NCBI RefSeq assembly: GCF_000299575.1
Contig: NZ_AMGO01000020.1
Span: forward strand, 1 to 64,000
From: Oceaniovalibus guishaninsula JLT2003
GTDB taxonomy: Bacteria; Pseudomonadota; Alphaproteobacteria; Rhodobacterales; Rhodobacteraceae
DNA length: 64,000 nt
Reading direction: 5' to 3'
Positions within the stretch are counted from its first letter, which is position 1. Each line of letters opens with the position of its first letter. A model generated the notes under the pieces. The model did no database searches, was not told the DNA's origin, and was given only the letters and a program-made list of their open reading frames with translations. Both the position numbers and the translations under genes were made by a program. Below are positions 1 through 8,290 of the stretch, one piece after another.

Positions 1-59
1 AATCCGACCCCACCTCGGACGCGCTGGGCGCGCGTTTCGTCGTCGGTCTGCCGGTATGA
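1..59 (+). CDS. 3' end of a sensor histidine kinase (partial)
   Basis: Only the last 18 or so codons are present. The frame ends ALGARFVVGLPV and stops at TGA 57-59, overlapping the next ATG at 56. A GARF-hydrophobic-LP ending is typical of the ATP-binding domain of histidine kinases. In many alphaproteobacteria the gene before hprK is the ChvG/ExoS-type kinase of the ChvG-ChvI envelope and acid-stress system, so that identity is inferred from context. The fragment is too short to assign the family on its own. Confidence 0.5.
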   Translation, partial: SDPTSDALGARFVVGLPV

Positions 60-517
60 CCGGCCGGTCCGTCGGGCCTCTGCCGGGCGGTCCGGTCATC
101 GTGCACGCGACCTGCGTGGCCGTGGACGGGCGGGCGGTGCTGCTGCGCGGAGGCTCCGGCGCGGGCAAGTCGGGGACCGCCATCGACATGCTGTCGCGCG
201 GCGCGTCCCTGGTTTCGGACGACCGCACGACTCTGGCACGCATCGGCGATGCCATCGTCGCGTCGCCGCCCCCCGCCATTGCCGGCCGGATCGAGGCGCG
301 GGGCTTCGGCCTGTTGCGCGTCGATCACGTTCCGTCCGCAAGGGTGCATCTGGTCGTCGACCTGACCCTGCGGCCGGACGGGCGCTTGCCGCGGGCGCGG
401 GACTGCGACATCATGGGCGTGGCGCTGCCCCTGTCGGCCGGCGCCGGCGTGTCCCATCTGGGTGCTGTCCTGATGCTTGCCCTTCGACGCGATGATGCCC
501 TGTGCCGCGATGACTGA
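56..517 (+). CDS. hprK: HPr kinase/phosphatase, short alphaproteobacterial form
   Basis: This 153-residue protein is predicted to phosphorylate and dephosphorylate a serine of the HPr protein encoded three genes downstream. The Walker A loop GGSGAGKS is at residues 32-39, followed by VSDD at about 53-56 and the conserved stretch IAGRIEARGFGLL at about 75-87. The protein is about half the length of firmicute HprK because it lacks the N-terminal domain, as is usual for alphaproteobacterial members. Its ATG overlaps the stop of the kinase gene and its end overlaps rapZ, so the block is probably one operon with translational coupling. In this group the enzyme belongs to a regulatory, non-transporting PTS, and no sugar permease is encoded here. 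Confidence 0.9.
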   Translation: MTGRSVGPLPGGPVIVHATCVAVDGRAVLLRGGSGAGKSGTAIDMLSRGASLVSDDRTTLARIGDAIVASPPPAIAGRIEARGFGLLRVDHVPSARVHLVVDLTLRPDGRLPRARDCDIMGVALPLSAGAGVSHLGAVLMLALRRDDALCRDD

Positions 518-1445
518 TCCCGCGCCCGCCCGGCTGCCCGATACGGCGGCCGCGCGGCTGGTGCTGATCACCGGGCCGTCGGGCGCCGGGCGATCCACGG
601 CCATCAACGTGCTGGAGGATATGGGGTTCGAGGCCATCGACAATCTGCCCATCTCGATGATCGGGCGGCTGTTGCAGGCCGATGACGGCGCGCAGGTCCG
701 GCCGCTGGCGCTGGGCATAGACGTGCGCAACCGCCATTTCAGCCCCGCCGCCATGCTGCGGATGATGGACGATCTGGCGGCCTCGCCGGAATTGCAGGCG
801 GAACTGGTCTATCTCGACGCGCGGCCCGACACGCTGCGCACCCGGTATTCCGAGACCCGGCGCCGGCATCCCCTGGCGCCCGAGGAAACCCCCGACGCGG
901 GCATCGCGCGGGAACTGGCGCTGCTGGCGCCGGTGCGCGAGCGGGCGGATTACCTGATCGACACGTCCGAACTGACGCCCCACGATTTGCGCGCAGAACT
1001 GACGCGCCGCTTCGCCCCGGACGGGGCGCCGGGGCTGGCGCTGACCATCGAGTCGTTTTCCTACAAGCGGGGGCTGCCGCAGGGGGCCGACATTGTTCTG
1101 GACATGCGGTTCCTTCGCAACCCGCACTGGGTCCCTGCCTTGCGCGATCTGGACGGGCGCGATCCGGCCGTCGCCGCGCATGTCGCGCAGGACCGTCGCT
1201 ATGACGCGGCGTTCGGGCGGATCGTCGAACTGGTATTGTCGCTTCTTCCCGCCTATCTGGAGGAAGGCAAGGCCCATTTCGCGCTGGCGATCGGCTGCAC
1301 CGGCGGCCAGCATCGGTCGGTCGCGGTGGTCGATGCGCTGGCGAAACGTCTTGCATCGGAAGGATGGCGCGTCTCGACTCGCCATCTGGAACTTGAGCGC
1401 CGCGCCGGCATGCCGTCGCAATATGGCAAGGGGTCAGCGCCGTGA
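510..1445 (+). CDS. rapZ: RapZ-family nucleotide-binding protein
   Basis: A 311-residue RapZ/YvcJ-family P-loop protein. The loop GPSGAGRS lies at about residues 22-29 from this start, and the C-terminal block has the family signature GCTGGQHRS. In E. coli RapZ is an RNase E adapter controlling the GlmY/GlmZ small RNAs; in alphaproteobacteria the role is less clear. ATG 510 is chosen because it overlaps the hprK stop and leaves a short N-terminus before the P-loop. A TTG at 477 and ATGs at 492 and 495 are in frame and cannot be excluded. The stop overlaps the GTG of the EIIA gene. A small-RNA-independent role coupled to the PTS is possible but is not shown by sequence. Confidence 0.88.
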   Translation: MTDPAPARLPDTAAARLVLITGPSGAGRSTAINVLEDMGFEAIDNLPISMIGRLLQADDGAQVRPLALGIDVRNRHFSPAAMLRMMDDLAASPELQAELVYLDARPDTLRTRYSETRRRHPLAPEETPDAGIARELALLAPVRERADYLIDTSELTPHDLRAELTRRFAPDGAPGLALTIESFSYKRGLPQGADIVLDMRFLRNPHWVPALRDLDGRDPAVAAHVAQDRRYDAAFGRIVELVLSLLPAYLEEGKAHFALAIGCTGGQHRSVAVVDALAKRLASEGWRVSTRHLELERRAGMPSQYGKGSAP

Positions 1446-1876
1446 TCGGCATCGTCATCGTCGCCCATGGGGGGCTTGCGCGGGAATTTCTTGCCGCGGT
1501 GGAACATGTCGTCGGCCGACAGCCGGGCATCCGCGCCATCGCCATCGACCCCGATTCGGACAGGGCGGCCAAGCAGCGCGAGATTTGCGAGGCGGCCGAC
1601 CGGGTTGATACCGGCGGCGGCGTCGTGGTGGCGACCGACATGTTCGGCGGATCGCCGTCGAACCTCAGCCTGCGGGCCTGCGCACAGGAGGATCGCCATA
1701 TCGTCTATGGCGCGAACCTGCCGCTGCTGATCAAGCTGGCCAAGTCGCGGCACCTGCCGATGGCCGAGGCGATCCAGCGCGCGCTGATGGCGGGGCGCAA
1801 ATATATCGACACGATCAGCGGCCCGATCGGAACGGTGGTGCCGATGACGCAGGCACGGACGGCGACGCATGGCTGA
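1442..1876 (+). CDS. PTS EIIA component, mannose/fructose-type fold
   Basis: A 144-residue protein starting MIGIVIVAHGGLA, the start of the EIIA-Man fold; His9 is the expected phosphorylation site. The block TDMFGGSPSN is also typical. It begins with GTG at 1442, overlapping the rapZ stop, and ends overlapping the HPr gene. With no EIIB or EIIC gene nearby, it probably acts as the last regulatory step of a PTS relay rather than in sugar uptake. Names such as manX or ptsN are used for homologues; no symbol is given because the target is unknown. Confidence 0.88.
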   Translation: MIGIVIVAHGGLAREFLAAVEHVVGRQPGIRAIAIDPDSDRAAKQREICEAADRVDTGGGVVVATDMFGGSPSNLSLRACAQEDRHIVYGANLPLLIKLAKSRHLPMAEAIQRALMAGRKYIDTISGPIGTVVPMTQARTATHG

Positions 1877-2162
1877 CGAACGCCCGGCTGGCCCGGTCAC
1901 GCGCATCCTGCCCATCGTCAACGAAAAGGGCCTGCATGCGCGCGCCTCGGCCCGGCTGGTCGAGGTTGTCGAAGCTCACGACGCCAGGGCCGAGGTCAGC
2001 CGCGACGGGCTGAGCGCGTCGGGCGACAGCATCATGGGCCTTCTGATGCTGGCGGCCTCGCGCGGCACGACGATCGAGGTCGTCACGTCCGGCCCCGAGG
2101 CGCTGGAGCTGGCGGACGCGCTGGAACGGCTGGTGGCCGGCCGCTTCGGCGAACAGATGTAG
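1869..2162 (+). CDS. ptsH: HPr-family phosphocarrier protein
   Basis: A 97-residue HPr protein. His23 in NEKGLHARAS is the site phosphorylated by enzyme I, and Ser54 in GDSIMGLL is the position expected to be modified by HprK. Both sites are present, so the protein should be bifunctional and match the hprK gene upstream. The ATG overlaps the end of the EIIA gene by 8 bases. Enzyme I is not in this window. The gene is the last of the block; the roughly 100 bases after it show no clear terminator. Confidence 0.92.
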   Translation: MADERPAGPVTRILPIVNEKGLHARASARLVEVVEAHDARAEVSRDGLSASGDSIMGLLMLAASRGTTIEVVTSGPEALELADALERLVAGRFGEQM

Positions 2163-2263
2163 GCCCCGCGCCCCGTCAGCCTGCAAGCCTCGGACCGGCG
2201 CTTCGCACTGGCCTTTCGGCCCCGAATCGCGCAAAGGGCGCGGATCGCGGCGGAAGGACGGGC

Positions 2264-2887
2264 ATGTTCGATTTCATCTCAGGCATCATCGCACAGGTCG
2301 GCTATCTGGGGATCGCCTTTCTGATGTTCGCGGAAAACGTCTTTCCGCCCATTCCGTCCGAATTGATCATGCCGCTTGCCGGCTTCAACGCCGCGTCGGG
2401 CGAGCTTGGGTTGATCGGCGTGCTGCTGGCGGGCATCGCGGGGTCGCTGGCCGGGGCGGTGTTCTGGTACTGGATCGGACTGAAGATCGGGGCCGAGCGG
2501 ATCAGGCGGCTGGCGGCGCGGCATGGACGATGGCTGACGGTATCGCCGCAGGAATTCGACCAGGCGCAGGACTGGTTCAACCGCTATGGCGCGCTGGCGG
2601 TGCTGATCGGCCGCCTGATCCCGACCGTGCGCACCTTCATTTCCGTTCCTGCCGGGTTGCAGCCGATGCCGCTGGGCAAGTTCGTCTTCTATTCGACGCT
2701 GGGCACCGCCGCCTGGACGGCCTTCCTGACGCTGGCGGGCTATTTCCTGGAATCGCAATACAGCCGCGTGTCGGACTGGCTGAACCCCGTCTCGACCGTG
2801 GTCGTGGTCGCCATCGTCGGGATCTATCTGTGGCGGGTGGCGACCTATCGCCGCCGGGTCGGGGCCGAAGGGGACCGCCAAGCGTGA
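2264..2887 (+). CDS. DedA-family inner-membrane protein
   Basis: A 207-residue polytopic membrane protein with the DedA signatures FAENVFPPIPSE near residue 22 and GRLIPTVRTFISVPAG near residue 115. DedA proteins resemble undecaprenyl-phosphate or phospholipid flippases and affect membrane homeostasis; the substrate here cannot be read from sequence. The ATG at 2264 follows GGAAGGACGG, an acceptable ribosome-binding site. It is convergent with the ABC permease gene, whose stop lies 8 bases beyond this one. Confidence 0.88.
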   Translation: MFDFISGIIAQVGYLGIAFLMFAENVFPPIPSELIMPLAGFNAASGELGLIGVLLAGIAGSLAGAVFWYWIGLKIGAERIRRLAARHGRWLTVSPQEFDQAQDWFNRYGALAVLIGRLIPTVRTFISVPAGLQPMPLGKFVFYSTLGTAAWTAFLTLAGYFLESQYSRVSDWLNPVSTVVVVAIVGIYLWRVATYRRRVGAEGDRQA

Positions 2888-2894
2888 ACGTCGC

Positions 2895-5417
2895 TCACTC
2901 CTGCGCGCGCAGCACCGTGGCGGGGCGGGCGGCTAAGGGCGGCCAAGCGAAGGCCAGCCCGCAGGCCATCGTTCCGATCACACCGCCCCCGACGATGGCC
3001 AGCGCCGACAGCGGCGCGAAAAGGTAGTCCGTATCCATCACGAACCGGCTGACCGCCCAGCCCGCAAGCGCCCCCGCGGCGACGGCGACCAGCCCCGCGG
3101 CCAGCCCCAGCAGCGCCCAGCGCAGCGCGAAGCTGCCCAGAACGGTCAGCCGCGACGCGCCGACCGTCCTTAGAACGGCCGCCTCGAACGTGCGGGCGGG
3201 CACGCCGGCGGCGGCGGCGCCCAGCAGCACGACGGCCCCCGTCACCAGCGTCGCGGACGCGCCATAGGTGATGGCGGCGGCGATCCCGGCCAGGATGTCC
3301 GTCACCTGGTCGATGGCGTCGCGGACGCGAACCGCCGTGATGTTGGGATAGGCGTCGGCGAGATCGCGCAGAATGGCCGCTTCGGCCGCTTCGTCGGCAT
3401 AGATGGTGGCGATGAAGGTATGCGGCGCGCCCTGCAAGGCGGCAGGGTTCATCGACAGGATGAAGCCGATCCCGGCCGAGGAAAAATCGACATCGCGGAA
3501 GCTGGTGATCGTTCCGGTGATGTCCCGCCCCAGAATGTTGACGGTCAGGGTATCGCCCAGCTTCAGCCCCATCTCGGCGCCGGTTTCGGCGGCAAAGCTG
3601 ATCTGAGGCGGCCCGTCGTAATCTTCGGGCCACCATTCGCCCTGGGTCACGACCGTCTGGTCGGTCGGCCGGTCTGAATAGGTTACGCCGCGATCGCCCT
3701 CCAACGCCCAGTGATTGCCCGCCACTTCGACGGCTGGACGGCCGTTGATGCGGCTGAAGATGCCGCGCAGCATCGGCGCCGTCTCGACCCGCTCGACGCC
3801 CGGCGCATCGTCGAGGCGCGCGGCAAAGCCGTCGATCTGGTCCGGCTGGATGTCGAGCACGAAATAGCTGGGCGCGACGGCGGGCAGGTCGCGCTGGATG
3901 GCGCCGCGCAGATTGGCGTCGATCTGCCCGATGGTCGCCAGCACCGTCAGCCCCAGCCCCAGCGACAGGATAACCGACAGCGCCTCGCTTCCCGGTCCGC
4001 CGACCGAACCCAGCGCCATCCGCAGCGCCGTCCGTCCGCGCACCGCCCGCAGCCGCGCCAGCGCCCGTGCCGCATGACGCGCCAGCCATGCGACGCCCAC
4101 CAGCGTCACGAACGCGCCACCCAGACCGCCTGCGGTGGACAGCGCCAGCTTCGGCAGGCCCGACAGGATCGCCGACGCGCCGACCAGGACCGCCAGAATC
4201 GCCACGATGGCGGCGATGAAGGGCAGGCGCGGCAGACCGCTCATGTCGTCCAGCGCCCCGCGAAAAAGGGCCGCCGCGCGGACGTCCTGCGCGCGCGCCA
4301 GCGGCCACAGCGTGAACAGCGCGGCGGCAAGGATGCCGTAAAGCGCCGCTTCGGCCAGCGGACCGGGATAAAGCCCGACTTCCGCCGGGATCGGCAGGCG
4401 CGCCTCGATCAGGGGGGCGAAGGCCAGCGGCAGGACCGCCCCCAGACCCAGCCCCAGCACCAGCCCCAGCAGCGTCAGCGCGCCGATTTGCAGGGCATAG
4501 ACCTGAAAAATGGTCGCGCCGCTGGCCCCCAGCGTCTTCAGCACCGCGATGGTGGCCGTCTTGGATGCCAGATGCGCCCGCACGGCAGAGGCGATGCCGA
4601 CGCCGCCCACCGCCAACCCGGCCAGCCCCACCAGAACCAGAAACGCGGCCAGACGGTCCACGAATTCGGACAATCCGGGTGCACCGTTGCGGCGGTCGCG
4701 CCAGCGCGCGCCCGATTGCGTCAGCGCCGGTTCGGCCTGCCGGATCGCCGCGTCCAGATCGGCACCTTCGGGCAGCCGGACGCGATATTCCGTCTCGAAC
4801 AGGGTGCCGGGTTGCAGCAGGCCCGAACCCGCCAGATCGGCCGCCCGGACGATGGTGCGTGGCCCGAGCGAGAAGGCGCTGGCGCTGTCGGGTTCGCGGA
4901 CGATGGCCGCGGCCAGCCGGAAATTCTGCGTGCCCAGCCGGAACGTGTCGCCGACCGACAGACCCAGACGGTCCATCAGCACCCGTTCCATGACCGCGCC
5001 CGGCACCGGCCCGGCGAGGGCCGCGTCCAGCGGCATCGGCGGGTCGAGCGTCACCGCGCCGTAAAGCGGATGGGCGTCGTCGATCCCCTTCACCCGCGTT
5101 AGCGTGCGTTCGGTTCCTTCGGGCCGCTCGACCACGGCCATCGAGTTGAACTTCACGATCTCGGACACATCGCCGAGCGCCTCGAGGGCCGCGCGTTCCT
5201 GGGGTTGGGCATAGCGATAGGTGAACTGCACCTCGATATCGCCGCCCAGAAGCCGCGCGCCTTCGCGCGACAGGCCCGCCTCGATCGCGGCGCGGACGCT
5301 GCCCACGGCGGCGATGGCCGCGATCCCCAGGATCAGGCAGGCCAGAAAGATGCGAAAGCCCTTCAGCCCGCCGCGCAATTCGCGCCGGGCGATGCGGGAC
5401 GCGACGCCTAGCGCCAT
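2895..5417 (-). CDS. ABC transporter permease, FtsX/YbbP type
   Basis: An 840-residue permease of the large FtsX-domain family (YbbP-like). It begins MALGVASRIARREL with one membrane segment near residue 20, then an extracytoplasmic MacB-like domain, two FtsX permease domains and further segments towards the C-terminus. It lies 22 bases downstream of its ATPase in the same direction, so the pair forms one exporter. Homologues are often called lysophospholipase L1-associated or lipoprotein-type exporters. The gene divergent from the ATPase is a TesA-like esterase, an arrangement also seen with ybbA-ybbP/tesA in E. coli. The start at 5417 is chosen over a longer open frame because of this fit. 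Confidence 0.85.
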   Translation of the reverse strand: MALGVASRIARRELRGGLKGFRIFLACLILGIAAIAAVGSVRAAIEAGLSREGARLLGGDIEVQFTYRYAQPQERAALEALGDVSEIVKFNSMAVVERPEGTERTLTRVKGIDDAHPLYGAVTLDPPMPLDAALAGPVPGAVMERVLMDRLGLSVGDTFRLGTQNFRLAAAIVREPDSASAFSLGPRTIVRAADLAGSGLLQPGTLFETEYRVRLPEGADLDAAIRQAEPALTQSGARWRDRRNGAPGLSEFVDRLAAFLVLVGLAGLAVGGVGIASAVRAHLASKTATIAVLKTLGASGATIFQVYALQIGALTLLGLVLGLGLGAVLPLAFAPLIEARLPIPAEVGLYPGPLAEAALYGILAAALFTLWPLARAQDVRAAALFRGALDDMSGLPRLPFIAAIVAILAVLVGASAILSGLPKLALSTAGGLGGAFVTLVGVAWLARHAARALARLRAVRGRTALRMALGSVGGPGSEALSVILSLGLGLTVLATIGQIDANLRGAIQRDLPAVAPSYFVLDIQPDQIDGFAARLDDAPGVERVETAPMLRGIFSRINGRPAVEVAGNHWALEGDRGVTYSDRPTDQTVVTQGEWWPEDYDGPPQISFAAETGAEMGLKLGDTLTVNILGRDITGTITSFRDVDFSSAGIGFILSMNPAALQGAPHTFIATIYADEAAEAAILRDLADAYPNITAVRVRDAIDQVTDILAGIAAAITYGASATLVTGAVVLLGAAAAGVPARTFEAAVLRTVGASRLTVLGSFALRWALLGLAAGLVAVAAGALAGWAVSRFVMDTDYLFAPLSALAIVGGGVIGTMACGLAFAWPPLAARPATVLRAQE

Positions 5418-5439
5418 GACGGACCCCTTGTGCGAACGC

Positions 5440-6132
5440 TCATTCCGCGGCCTCGCGCTGCGCGTGCGCCAGACGGCCATCCTCAAGCCGGATGGTGCGC
5501 ATGCACCGCGCGGCAAGGTCCGGCGCATGCGTCACCAGAACCAGCGTGGCGCCGTGCCGGGTATTCAGACCGAACAGCAGATCCATGATCGTCTGCCCGG
5601 TCGGCCCGTCCAGGTTGCCGGTCGGTTCGTCCGCCAGAAGGATTTGCGGCCGGGGGGCAGCGGCGCGGGCCAGCGCCACGCGCTGCTGTTCGCCCCCCGA
5701 CAGTTGCGACGGATAATGATCCTTGCGGTTGCCCAGCCCCATCGCATCGAGTTCCCGCGCCGCGCGGTCGAAGGCGTCGGGCGCGCCGGCCAGTTCCAGC
5801 GGCGTGGCGACGTTTTCAAGCGCCGTCATCGTCGGAATCAGGTGGAAGGACTGGAAGACCACGCCCATATGGTCCCTGCGGAAGCGCGCCAGCGCGTCCT
5901 CGCCCAATGCGGTCAGGTCGTGTCCCAGCGCCGTGATCCGGCCGCCGGTCGCGCGTTCCAGCCCGCCCATGACCATGAGGAGAGACGACTTGCCCGATCC
6001 CGAAGGCCCCACCAGCCCCACCGTTTCGCCCCGCTTCACGTCCAGCGTGATGCCGCGCAGGATGTCGACGCGCCCCGCATTGCCCATCAGGCTGAGCTGG
6101 ACGTCGTTCAGGGACAGGACTGGTTCGGTCAT
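5440..6132 (-). CDS. ABC transporter ATP-binding protein, LolD/YbbA type
   Basis: A 230-residue ABC ATPase. The Walker A loop is GPSGSGKSS, the Q-loop region VFQSFHLIPTMTALENV, the signature LSGGEQQR and Walker B ILLADEPTGNLDG. These are the features of the MacB/LolD/YbbA subfamily that works with FtsX-type permeases, and the partner follows immediately. ATG 6132 (MTEPVLSL) fits the family start. It is divergent from the esterase gene with only about 30 bases between the probable starts, so the two promoters must overlap the opposite coding sequence. Confidence 0.9.
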   Translation of the reverse strand: MTEPVLSLNDVQLSLMGNAGRVDILRGITLDVKRGETVGLVGPSGSGKSSLLMVMGGLERATGGRITALGHDLTALGEDALARFRRDHMGVVFQSFHLIPTMTALENVATPLELAGAPDAFDRAARELDAMGLGNRKDHYPSQLSGGEQQRVALARAAAPRPQILLADEPTGNLDGPTGQTIMDLLFGLNTRHGATLVLVTHAPDLAARCMRTIRLEDGRLAHAQREAAE

Positions 6133-6161
6133 CGGGTGGCTCCGCCGTGGTCTTGGCGCAT

Positions 6162-6826
6162 ATGGGGCGCGGGGCCGGGTTGCCAACCTTGCCGCGCTGG
6201 CGCTGCTGGTGCCCGCCGCGGCGTCGGCCGATCCGGTGACGATCGCGGCGCTGGGCGATTCGCTGACGCAGGGCTATGGGCTGGTGCAGGAACAGGGCTT
6301 CGTGCCGCAACTGGAACGCTGGCTGAACGCGCGGGGCGCCGATGTCGTGATCGTGAACGCGGGCGTATCGGGCGACACGACGGCGGGCGGCCTCAGCCGG
6401 GTGGACTGGACGCTGACGCCGGACGTGGATGCGATGATCGTGGCGCTGGGCGGCAACGACCTGCTGCGCGGGCTGGACCCGGCCGTCAGCCGTGCCAATA
6501 TCGACGGCATCCTCGATGCGGCGGATGCGGCGGGGGTGCCCGTCCTGCTGGCGGGGCTGAAGGCGCCGGGCAATTACGGCGCGGATTACCAGGCCGAGTT
6601 CGACGCGATCTTCACCGATCTGGCCGCGCAGCACGGCACGCTGCTGGCGCCCGACTTTCTTGGCGCGATCCAGTCGCTGCCGGACCGCAAGGCGGCGATG
6701 GCGGACTACATGCAGCCCGACGGGATCCACCCCAATGCCGATGGCGTCGCGCTGATCGTCGCGGATTTGGGGCCGCTGGTGCTGGATCTGGTCGAAACGG
6801 TCCGTGCTGTCGGGGGGCCGGACTGA
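6162..6826 (+). CDS. TesA-like GDSL esterase/lysophospholipase, start out of frame
   Basis: A periplasmic SGNH hydrolase of the arylesterase/TesA type. The nucleophile block is ALGDSLTQGYG, the oxyanion block GGNDLLRG and the catalytic Asp/His block DGIHPNADG. A signal-peptide-like stretch (VANLAALALLVPAAASA) precedes the mature part, but no ATG, GTG or TTG lies in frame just before it. The only nearby ATG (6162) is in another frame. One extra G in the GGGG run at 6164-6167 would join that ATG to the frame and give a normal signal peptide starting MGARGRVANL. This suggests a one-base deletion or a sequence error. A later in-frame GTG at 6209 would remove most of the signal peptide. The end overlaps the following FAD oxidase gene (ATGA). 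Confidence 0.75.
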
Positions 6827-8232
6827 TGGACATTTTCGAACGCCTGCGGGCCATCCTGGGCGACGCGCATGTGCGCACGGGGGCCGACATGGCCGGTTTC
6901 GACCGCGACTGGACGGGCCGCTATGCCTTCACCCCGCTGGCCGTCCTGCGGCCCGCCGATACGCAGCAGGTGGCGGCCATCATGCGCCTGGCGCACGAGA
7001 CGCGCGTTCCGGTCGTGCCCTTCGGCGGCAATACCGGGCTGATGGGCGGCACGGTGGCCGAGGGCGCGCTGGCGATCAGCCTCGAACGGATGAACCGCAT
7101 CCGCGACATCCGCCCCGCCGCGCGTATCGCCGTGGTCGAGGCGGGCGTCGTTCTCAGCCAGCTTCACGACGCGGCCGAGGCGCAGGGGCTGGTCTTTCCG
7201 CTGACCTTCGGGGCGCGGCAATCGGCGCGGATCGGCGGCGTTCTGGGCACCAATGCCGGCGGGTCGAACGTGGTGCGTTACGGCAATACCCGCGCGCTGT
7301 GCCTGGGGCTGGAGGTGGTGCTGCCGGATGGCCGCATCCTCGACATGATGTCGCAACTGATGAAGGACAATTCAGGCTATGACCTGCGCGATCTGTTCAT
7401 CGGGGCCGAGGGCACGCTGGGCATCGTCACGGCGGCGGTGCTGCGGCTGGCACCCAGGCCGCTGGCCTATGCGACCGCGATGGTCGCCGTCCCGTCGCTG
7501 GACGATGCGCTGGCGCTGCTGAACGCCTTGCAGGAAGGCACCGGCGGCGCGGTCGAGGCGTTCGAATACATGCCGCGCGACTATATCGACGCGCATCTGG
7601 CCCACGATCCCAAGGCGCGGCGTCCCTTCGACGCCGATCACGACCATACGATCATGGTCGAGGTCGGCGCCACCGCCGCGCGCGATGCCATGCCGGGGCC
7701 GGACGGTGCCGTGCCGGTGGTCGCCCGGCTGGAGGAAATGCTGGCCGCGATGATCAAGGAGGGGCGCGTGCTGGATGCCAACGTGGCCCGCAGCGAGGCG
7801 CAAAGGCGCGAGATCTGGGCGCGCCGCGAGGCGGCCGGAGAGCTGACCGTCGCCGGCGGCCCCGGCATCATCACCGATGTCAGCGTGCCGCTGGACAGGG
7901 TGGCCGAGTTCCTGCGCCGGGCCTATGCCGATGTCACGGCGCGCGATCCGCAGGCCCGGTTCATGACCGTGTCGCATCTGGGCGACGGCAACGTGCATCT
8001 GACGATCTGACCGTCCGACGACGGGAACGGCGCCTATGATGCCGCGATGGCGATTGTCGAGAGTATCGTCGCCGATCTGGGCGGATCGTTCAGCGCCGAG
8101 CACGGCATCGGCCTGGACAAACGCGGATCCATGGCGCGCCGCAAGGACGCGGTTGCGCTGGACGTGATGCGCGCGATCAAGGCGGCCCTCGACCCGCAGG
8201 GCATCATGAACCCCGGCAAGGTGCTGCCCTGA
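6826..8232 (+). pseudogene. FAD-binding oxidase (GlcD/D-lactate dehydrogenase type) with in-frame TGA
   Basis: This gene would encode about 468 residues of an FAD_binding_4/FAD-oxidase C protein (2-hydroxy-acid oxidase or D-lactate dehydrogenase type). The FAD-binding block PFGGNTGLMGG is near residue 65, and the C-terminal block SAEHGIGLDKRGSMARRKD is conserved. Codon 395 (8008-8010) is TGA, directly after GDGNVHLTI. The same frame continues with a normal C-terminus to the true stop at 8232. The missing end carries the His of EHG, which belongs to the family flavin/active-site region, so the truncated product is unlikely to work. I infer a nonsense mutation or sequencing error. The gene overlaps the esterase stop. 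Confidence 0.85.
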
Positions 8233-8290
8233 TCCGAAGGCGCGGCAGCACGTCGCGGGATCGCCGGGCGAGGCGCGGCGTTGTTCGAGG

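Noticed and set aside
8008-8010. TGA as a selenocysteine codon
   Set aside because: FAD oxidases of this family are not selenoproteins, no SECIS-like hairpin is evident after the codon, and a point change explains it more simply.
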